Below, piece after piece: positions 56,051-64,000 of a stretch of DNA of 64,000 bases. Numbering within the stretch: position 1 is the stretch's first letter; the number at the start of each line of letters is the position of its first letter. The notes below the pieces were generated by a model. The model saw only the letters and a program-made list of their open reading frames with translations, had not been told where the DNA came from and searched no databases. A program made the position numbers and the translations under genes. The stretch covers positions 11,736,001-11,800,000 of the forward strand of contig CM055613.1 of assembly GCA_029379385.1 (NCBI GenBank), in the 5' to 3' direction. This DNA comes from Quillaja saponaria (lineage: Eukaryota; Streptophyta; Magnoliopsida; Fabales; Quillajaceae).

Positions 56051-58486
56051 ATTAAATGTCATAAATTTCAAATTTAGAACACAAAATGGCACTTATATGC
56101 ACTGTTTGTTATTCTTTCACTGCCCTCTTGGTTTAGCAGCATATGATATTTAATAAATGTTGGACACTTATCTGTATTTTTCATAAACATTGCAATAAAG
56201 GATTGATTATTGAACTTAGTTTATATAGTCTATTGAGAGTTTTTTTGTTTTTTATGTTTTTTGGCTACATTCAGCTTCATTTTTATGCCTTAATAACCTT
56301 TTTGCCAGATTTGATTTAATCCTAGAACATGCTGTTCGCATTCCGAAAATTTGAAATCAATCACAAGTTTGTAATTAATTGATCAAAGACTGCTTTAATC
56401 TAGTAATTATAACACTATCTAAACTTCATCGTTAACATATTTATTACTTTTTTTTCTTTTATTGTTGCTGTAGGGGTGCAATTTTGTGTATAACTAAAAA
56501 ACCGACCCGAACTGAAATAATTAGTTTGGTTTATTTTTGGTTCAATTACGGACAAGACTTTGAAACCGATATACAAAGTTATATGGGCTACATAATACAA
56601 AGTTGTCTGGACTATATCATCTAGGAGGACCAATGATGTACGTTAATTAACCTGGTTAAAAATATATTAAATCTATTAATATATATTTCTAAGCTAAAAA
56701 TCCTATTGGGTTTCATTTGATAAAAGATTAGTTATTTACTGTTTCACTAATCTTACTATCTCTGATAAATATTTTACCAGAAGCCTTCTGCACATGATCT
56801 CCTCTTCTCTGTTGCCTTACCTGCAATTCTCTCCAAGACGGTCCTCTATTTTCTTTGCCCAAGTCTAATTCAGGCTGCTTATATTTCAGAGTTGTTGCTT
56901 CAGCAGTATGTATAGTGTTTCATATGCATAAATTATCATTTACTGAAAAATTTTGGTTATTAAACCTTTACTTCCAGTGTGTCTTCTCATATATGTAGGG
57001 AACATTTTGTTATATATTATGTTCCTGCTTCACAATTTTACCATTCCAAGACATTACTACCTTCTTCATCTTGCCCAAAATTGACTGGAAATCACTGCTA
57101 TCATCGCCTCTTATACTAATTGCAATAAATTCTAGGTTATAATACATGGATTTCAGATCTACAAGAACGGAAAAAAGAAAAGTATACTTGTTTGCTTACC
57201 TCTTATGTTCAGTTTTAATTTCCATGTTATTATGATCAGTATTCAGTATGGTCAGAGACATCTATCTGAGAATATTGCCTATCCTATCTTATCTCTAAAT
57301 TTTAAATCTAGAAGCAGATATGTTGGGTTCAGAGAGCTAATCTTGAGTAGGAAAGCATATAAAGAGCATGCCACGATTTTTTATCAGATCCTTCTGAAAT
57401 GTTCTCTTCTTCTCCGAGGGGGAAAAAGTGAATCTTTTAGATAGTATGGTATGGAAGACCATTTCAGAACTTCATAACTTAACCTTTTCTTGGTTAAGCA
57501 AATATTTACAAACACCAAATCACCAAAGGAAGAACACATATGAACTCAGATAATAAATTAACAGAAATTCACTGTGTATTGCAGACATCACGAAATGTAC
57601 ACACATAACTAATCAGAATCGAAAAACTTGAGCTTTAGAAGTTCAATGAAGCATCCATGTGGAGAAATCTCAGTTGCCGCCTGAACCTTTATACTTCAAA
57701 GAGTGGGTGCTTAGCAGCGTACATTAATAATTTTTACTATGCTATCTCACAGTATAGCAATTTCCATCTGCCAACTATACATTTTTCATGTTGATTAAGA
57801 TAAGGTTATGGCCCCCAGACACTATAGACCAATAGTTGCTAGTCAATTTTATCAAGTGTCTTGGTTAAAAGAAAAAAGAAAAAAGGTAGATAATGAAAAA
57901 TCTGTGAGAGCAAGTATAGTTGCAAAACCTCCTTCATACCTTCTAAAGCTGATGATAACATGCCTTTAGTTATTTATCAATATAGATTCTTGTATTTCTC
58001 AGTAATCAATACAAGTAATTACTGTCTTACGGAGGTGTGCAGAAGGATCTATGGGATGAGGGCCATTGAAATTAAGCCCAAAAGAGATCCCAAAAAGGTG
58101 TATTCTAACTTTCTGGGGAGCTTGAGAGCCTTATATGCACCTCATCCACCTCCATCCTACAAGAAACTCGATCTAGTTTTTAATTCATGTGGAAGGAATC
58201 AGTAACCATTTAGAATGAAGATAAACTTATATCATCAAGTGCTAATTTGATTTAGCTGCTGTTGGGTACTCGTGATAGCGTTGTATTTTTCATTCATATC
58301 CAACAAACGAACAAAGCTATGCTTTTATTTTAAAAAAGTTGACATTTGCATCACTGCAATTAGCAACTATCACGGGTAACTAAATATTTTCAGAGCTACA
58401 TATATATAGACTTCTCAATGAGAATTAAATAACATTTTAGAGCCTCTTGGATTATAAAGCAAATATTCTACAACAGGAACGAATGT
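56051..58486. other. Region with gene-like fragments of unknown identity
   Basis: No gene can be named. On the minus strand, 57164-57050 is stop-free after a good acceptor (TTTTTTCCGTTCTTGTAG) and contains LEFIAISIRGDDSSDFQSIL. 56876-56823 (minus) reads PELDLGKENRGPSWRELQ between AG and a consensus GTAAGG donor. On the plus strand, 58044-58205 reads RRIYGMRAIEIKPKRDPKKV and on to LRALYAPHPPPSYKK before a stop. These may be exons of one or two unrecognised genes or fossils. Confidence 0.25.
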
Positions 58487-60080
58487 CTAAAAACCTGGCC
58501 CTTTATGACCAGTAAACTGGTTGAATGGGACCTCTAGTTGTCGGCAAAATTGCCCATCCTCCGTCTTGTTACCAAACGGTGCCTTACGCTTTCTAAAAGT
58601 TGTCTCCACGTTCTTATCTTCAACCTCTGAATTCAATCTCATAGAACTGGACTCAAAGGGATCATAAGCAATCTTTCCAGTGTAAAAACAGATCTCCCTG
58701 TCTATCTGTGGAGACAGTTGAGTATACTTGCTCCCCCCTAGAGAACTGCTTGAACCAACATCTACAGTTTCACAAGCTGAACTTTTTTCGCTGCTCATGA
58801 ATGGTTGTGAGAAGAGACCCAACCTTAAAGACAAATCGCATTTTCTCTCTGGTGACTTCTCCTGTGTGCCAATGGAAGCTCCGTGCATTGTTCTGTTTGA
58901 AAGTTGAACACTACCAAAGGTTAAGAGATTTTTCTTGAGACCATCTTCGGCAGGCCCCAGAATTGGAGAACCAATAGGTGTGCCAACAAAGATAGTGTTG
59001 GAACAAGTGTTTACAGAGGTGGTTGCGCTTAGCTGAGGATCTTTTGTTTGATATTGAGCTCCATAATACAAGGGATAAGTTGAACCCAACTTCAGTTGGG
59101 TTTTAGTTTCCATGGTCAACAATTGGTTATGGCCAGCAGGAAAATTCTCAAGTGAAAAAGGGTAACTACAAGGAGTACTGACATTACTATTCTGGTTGGC
59201 GAGCTTGTTTGAATCTGAAACAGGAATTGATGAAATGGGGGTTGTGGATTTTGCAAAGTGCAAAGGATTGCCAGACTGAGGAGGCAATAATTGGAAACGT
59301 GGTTCACCAATAGTTTTAGGAGGTCCAGGAGCAGGTTCTTGTGCTCTTGGTCTGAGGTAAGTCCCAGGATTATTATGTCGTTGGCTTCTTGAAGCTCTCA
59401 CCGGAACGCAACCCAGTTTTAGAGCAGCTGATCAACATAAATGAAATTACAGCTCAAAAGTTTACTCATTTTGGAACTACTTATTTGCAAACAAATCCAG
59501 AGTGGTATATAAGAAATTAAAAAATGACACCAACCTAGAATTTGCAAAAGATGGATCCCAAAACATTACCTTCAACACATGGCGGCAAAAGCTCTCCGGT
59601 TTCAGTGCCCTCATCTCTCCGTATGATTGTGTTCATGGCGTCATTAACACGATCCCATAAAGTATCAATGTTCATGTACTCTGCCTAAACATTTTAAAAC
59701 TATTTAAAACAGGAATACATATATAGCACAAGATCCCAAAAAAACCATAAGTATTTAAAAAAGTAAAACCTCGGAATTTGCTTTGGAGTACATAATATCT
59801 TCTGCTTTCAGAACAACAATGGGAAGCTTCTCTTGCCATTCCTTGTTCTTTTTAGTTATAGCACTGTGAGCTTCATTGACGACCCTAATCAAACACATGA
59901 TGGGCAATCAAAAAAAATGCACAATGATAACTCTCCATAAACTCAAAAGTATAAACCCCAAATAGAGAAAATCCAGAACCTGAAAATCTGCTGAATAATG
60001 GAGCCTCTCATGGGTCGATGCCTTTCGCTGTGCCAAGCTCTCCTTACGCACTCATAAGGTCTTGGGCCTGGCCTTGGCAT
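58487..60080 (-). CDS. KIX-like nuclear protein family (At4g32295-like, annotated 'histone acetyltransferase')
   Basis: Four minus-strand exons (60080-59980, 59884-59770, 59684-59570, 59427-58487) join with consistent phases into 423 residues. The conserved N-terminal 115 residues include MPRPGPRPYECVRRAWHSER, RGSIIQQIFRVVNEAHS, KKNKEWQEKLPIVVLKAEDI, then MYSKANSEAEYMNIDTLWDR and ETGELLPPCVEAAL, as I recall it from plant proteins related to the KIX fold of Mediator/CBP-type cofactors. The long last exon is Ser/Pro/Asn-rich and probably disordered, with a basic FRKRKAPFG motif near the C-terminus. No acetyltransferase catalytic domain is visible, so the database-style name is probably misleading. 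The start at 60080 is preferred; an upstream frame extends to 60284 but has low-quality text. Exon structure is firm, function uncertain. Confidence 0.85.
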
Positions 60081-60328
60081 CTTCAATAGCAACCACTGAG
60101 TCTGAACAAAACAATACAGCGCAACATTAAATATCAGTACTTCCCTAGAAAATGGTAGTGCTCTACATGGATTTTTCTGGGTCACTTGTGCTTTTGATAG
60201 GTAATACACTAATACTAGCAAAAGAAGGAAGGCTGTAGCTTTCTCATACTTTGGTCTTCCCCAATAATTTACAAAGTTTACCATAGTCTGATGTTCAATC
60301 TTTTCTGTGCTTAAGGGATATAGGATGG

Positions 60329-60384
60329 GTCACCCGTCACCCACACCTCTTTGGTGAAAAAAGTTCGTGGGGGTGACAGGTGAC
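60329..60384. repeat. Inverted repeat, 18-bp arms with 20-bp loop
   Basis: GTCACCCGTCACCCACAC (60329-60346) and GTGGGGGTGACAGGTGAC (60367-60384) are complementary except at two positions. It sits about 250 bp upstream of the minus-strand ATG at 60080, so it could be in that gene's promoter or 5' UTR. Confidence 0.8.
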
Positions 60385-61099
60385 TATCAAAAAGTTGCCT
60401 GGACAATACAGGTCATTAAAATCACCATCTGCCACACCATTACTAAATGGTTTCATATATGCATCATCTAGATTTAATGATGCAGAGCATGAGGGGCACA
60501 GTTTGTACATTCATAATTCACCCTGCAAATGCACAAACAACAAAAATGACAAACCTATCCTACATCAATTCCAATTATCATTAATTATAAAAGTAACAGG
60601 TTAAGAAAAAGTTGATTAAAAATTTAATCTTTTATGTTTTTTTTTTTTTTCACATAAATAGTATTTACATTTAAATATATATTTACAGTGCAACTCTTCA
60701 AAAAAAAAAAAAAAAAAGTAGCCAATTGAACTAAGACATTATTGCTAATCTTTTATGTTTGTTTAAAATACATAATTATTATTCTTTAATACAATATCTA
60801 AATATTTAAGAATTAGCGAAAATATAAATTTTTTGCCCATGTGATAGTCTTATGGTATAGCAAATACATTGGTATTATATAATATTTTGTGTTAAAAAAT
60901 TAGCTAATTTTTTTTTAACTAAAATTTAGTATAAATAAATACAAAATAGTTAATATGTTTATATAGTATTTTAGGCAATATTATTTTGTTTTTGTATATT
61001 ATTTTCTAAAAGTTCAATTTTTAAATAAAGATTAATATTTGGAAATAACAAAAACTTAATATATATTTTTTTTTTTGGTTTCTAGGTTTTCCCATGAGC

Positions 61100-61825
61100 A
61101 CTGGGGATAGGAATGGCAACGAGGTGAAGTGGGAGCGGATTAGGGATAAATTGACCCCAATTTGCTCCCACAAAAATTGCCCCGCCCCAAACCCCTAACA
61201 TGCAAAATATTTCTTCCCCTGATTCGAAAATTCTATGAATTTCCCGAACCCGATTTGCTTTTCCCCAAATTCAATTTTTTTTTTTAAAAAAAGTTATACT
61301 CAATTAATGAATAAAAAATCTTGGTCAATTAGCATAACTTATACAACCATCCACAAAAAGTCAAATTAAAAGTTCACAAGAAGATAACATCATCGTTAGA
61401 AATGCAACAATAATTAGCAATACATAATTTGTCTCACAAGATTTATATAAAAAATAATATGATATTTTCTTAAATTTTGATTTAATTACATAAAATATTT
61501 AATTAAATTATATATATGTATATATATTAGATATAATGCATGTGTCAGTGTCAATATTTATGTATAATGGTAAAATGATATAAATATATATATATATATA
61601 TATATATTATATAATATAAAAAATATATACATACATAAAACTAGGAAAGGTGGAGTAATGCATGACAGTGTATAAGTGAATCTCATCTGCATTCCGAATC
61701 TTGATTGTATTTTGTTAAGATTGGGATAAGATATGCCTCATTTTTCCGGTTAATAGTTAAAAAACCCGTCCCATCAAATCGGAGCTTCATGGGGCAATTC
61801 AAAATTATTATCCCTAATTGAGGAT
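61100..61825. repeat. Probable dispersed repeat with GGGATA... / ...TATCCCT ends
   Basis: The block opens with GGGGATAGGAATGGCAACGA and closes with GGGGCAATTCAAAATTATTA then TCCCTAA. Between are AGTGGGAGCGGATTAGGG- and CCCCGCCCC-type words common in a widespread class of plant repeats, and a long AT-rich core with an (AT)n tract. Ends and family are not certain. Confidence 0.45.
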
Positions 61826-62738
61826 GACTCTCTTAATAATTCTTTGTTCCAAAGTTTAATATTGTGTTCTCAAATTAATAGTGTAGCTTATTGACTACTT
61901 GCACCCAACCCTTGTTGGTAATATTTTATTATGGAAAAACAAGTTGTGTATAAAAGTAATTCTATTAAATTATATATTTTTTTTAATAAAAACAGAGAAA
62001 AGTTATCATACATAATAACATTTCAACAAAATTATCTCTAATGTAGTTTATTTTATTATTGTCATAATCTACTTTAGTTATAAACATTTGTTAATTTCTA
62101 TGTTGGATGATAAGTTGTTTAACATACATTAGATATCATAAATATCAAGAGTTGTTTTGCAAATGAAGAATGAAGGATCGAGTTATAAATTTTATTAGGA
62201 TTTATCAGTTATTTAATTCATATATTAATACATTTTTTTAAATACTGTAGTTATTTCAAGTTAACAAGTGTTAGTAAACACCAGTTAGAAATTTGTTATC
62301 TAATTTTCTATGTATTAATTTAAATAATATTTAATTAATCATTATATATCTTAATAATTATGAGGTAATATTTTTTTTTAAGTTTTCGTATATTGCAAGA
62401 GACGTAAGCCGTTTTCACAGTGTTTACTTTTCAAGGAGATAGTAGCTGGAAACGATATATTTTGATCCTTTGACTGTTTGGCAAGTTCTGTCTCGGCTAA
62501 GGCAAGCGACTCAGTCCCCACTCGAGCCAGGTAAGAATTTTTTTAGTACCAGTCGAAGGCTCTAAGCGATCAAAGGGAAGGTTCCTCTCTAACCGGCTCT
62601 CGCCTCTGCTATACTCGGATACTTGCAGCAGAGAGGAAAACAAGTTGAAGGCTTTACAGAAGCCCATTATTCAGATCTAAACCAAACTACTTCTTCTTCC
62701 TCGTTCTAAACTAGAGGAATTGACATAATAACATAGCA

Positions 62739-63733
62739 ATGTTGAGCCCGATACCACAGCCGATAGTAACAGTACCAGCACCTCATGACTCCTGGGACTC
62801 CATGCTTCCAGGACCACCAAGCCGCAACAATTTTGGATCTGCCGACCTTAGTGCCCATGGCCTCCTCGCGTTTCCTGCTGGTAGCTCCATCTCCATCATT
62901 GACTCCCGTTCAATGCAACTCGTCTCCTCCTTTCCCATCCCACCTCCTTCTTCTTCCTCCTCCTCCTCTTCAACCTCCTCTCTTTCACCATTTGTCACTT
63001 CCGTCAGGTGGACTCCGCTCCCTCTCCGCCGCGACCTTCTTTATACTGAGCCATCCTCCTCCCACCTCCTCCTTGCAGCTGGGGATCGTCAAGGCCGCAT
63101 TGCCCTGCTTGATTTCCGCTCTAAATCCTCTCTCTTATGGTTTGAGACAGATTCCAAACTCGCTATCCAAGACCTTTGCTGGGTCCAAGCTCGACCTGAC
63201 TCGTACGTACTCGCCTCCATTAACGGACCATCCACGCTTTCCCTTTATAGCACATCCACCGGCCGCTGTTTTTGGAAGTATGACGCTTCCCCTGAATTTT
63301 TTTCCTGCATTCGACGTGACCCTTTTGATTCCCGGCACTTCTGCGCAATAGGGCTTAAAGGGTTTCTCTTGTCTGTCAAAGTTCTGGGCGAGCATGAAGA
63401 TAATGTTGTGATCAAGGAGTTTCAAATTCGGACTGACTGTGGCGAATTGCAGAGACTTGAGAAAGATGTGGCTGGCGGGTCATTGTCACCTGCATCAGCA
63501 GTGTTTCCTCTTTACAATGCGAGGTTTGCGTTTTCTCGGCAATGGAAGCACATCTTGTATGTTACATTTCCGAGAGAATTGGTTGTGTTTGATTTGCAGT
63601 ACCAGACCAAGCTTTTTGCTAGTGCATTGCCTCGTGGTTGCGGCAAGTTTCTTGATGTATTGCCTGATCCTAATTCTGAGTGGATTTACTGTGTTCATCT
63701 TGATGGTAGCCTGAGCACCTGGCGGCGAAAAGA
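62739..63733 (+). CDS. WDR11: WDR11-like WD40-repeat protein, first exon (partial)
   Basis: The first coding exon runs from ATG 62739 to a GTGAGC donor after 63733; the rest lies beyond the window. The 331 residues begin MLSPIPQPIVTVPAPHDSWD, with LPGPPSRNN and GLLAFPAGSSISIIDSRSMQ forming the first beta-propeller blade. Further WD40-type strands include HLLLAAGDRQGRIALLDFRS, DLCWVQARPDSYVLASING and IYCVHLDGSLSTWRRK. This matches plant WDR11 homologues (At3g33530-like), very large proteins with two N-terminal propellers; in animals WDR11 acts in endosome-to-Golgi vesicle tethering. A Ser run (about residues 75-85) is a local low-complexity insert. The frame continuing to the TGA at 63735-63737 is read-through into the intron. 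Confidence 0.9.
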
Positions 63734-64000
63734 GTGAGCAATTCCTGGACCTGAACTTTTCATTTTTGATATCATTCTTCATTACTGTCAGGATTTGAGA
63801 AATTTTATAATTTTGAATAATATATTTATACTTGTCTGATAATTAAATTAGAATTATCGGACTTTGGTGTTTCAATAGAGTTAATGGAAGAACTTTATCA
63901 AAATAAAACACCAGGGGTTCTACTTAAATGCTGAACTTAATTAACTGATAATTAGGAAAACGTTTGTATAGGTGGAACAAAATGAAAAATATAAGGAACC
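63734..64000 (+). other. Start of intron 1 of the WDR11-like gene
   Basis: AT-rich sequence after the GTGAGC donor; no acceptor and exon could be assigned before the window ends. Confidence 0.6.

Larger units (their letters stand above)
60081..62738. other. Intergenic between two divergent genes, with hairpin and repeats
   Basis: It holds the promoter region of the minus-strand gene, the hairpin at 60329-60384, A- and T-runs (60633-60650, 60701-60718), a G/C-rich repetitive block at about 61100-61800, an (AT)n tract at about 61585-61608, and the promoter and 5' UTR of the WD40 gene (about 62450-62738). No other gene seen. Confidence 0.5.

Noticed and set aside
62783..63782. Other-frame and antisense open frames over the WDR11-like exon
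   Set aside because: Shadows of a long, codon-biased real frame with WD40 motifs.

Overview
The window is nuclear DNA from a flowering plant, most likely a core eudicot. It is AT-rich, with GT-AG introns, long intergenic stretches full of transposon debris, and genes that are plainly plant: phytocyanins, a GPI-anchored GH17 beta-1,3-glucanase, a thylakoid-lumen protein and an MBD10/11-type protein. The species cannot be fixed from the sequence alone.

Layout. 1-7.9 kb is a decayed CACTA (En/Spm) DNA transposon with TNP2-like and TnpA/Transposase_24-like pseudogenes and a hairpin-rich right end. 7.9-21.6 kb is a retroelement graveyard: a Ty1/copia remnant with two LTR-like copies (10.1-12.5 kb), a complete-ended but pol-less Ty3/gypsy-type element (15451-19369, 5-bp target duplication ATAGG) that landed in the left tip of an older MITE, and a copia gag fossil. 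21.7-28.6 kb holds two convergent genes: an MBD10/11-like gene (+) and MPH2, the thylakoid lumenal 16.5 kDa protein (-). 31.5-35.7 kb is a three-exon GH17 glucanase whose last exon carries the GPI-anchor signal. 38.1-56.1 kb is a tandem array of five phytocyanin-family genes, all on + and all split by phase-1 introns at the same place in the fold; two of them encode two phytocyanin domains in one chain. 58.5-60.1 kb (-) is a four-exon nuclear-type protein of the plant KIX-like/'histone acetyltransferase'-annotated family. 62.7-64 kb is the first exon of a WDR11-like WD40 gene that runs off the right edge.

Main finding. Three phytocyanin genes of the array (38156, 48040, 55279) carry, between their predicted TATA box and ATG, a short conserved 5'-UTR element (GGG[A]CGACCTG followed by a GAACACA-like tail) that matches the miR398 complementary site. 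Each has a bulge or mismatches facing the 5' half of the miRNA, as in the non-canonical miR398 site known in the 5' UTR of Arabidopsis blue-copper-binding protein. The two array members that have lost copper ligands and carry frameshifts (41198, 44700) lack the element. This suggests copper-economy control by miR398 kept only on copies that can still use copper.

I saw no tRNA, rRNA or CRISPR. Many short open frames lie in LTR, intron or antisense sequence and were left out.
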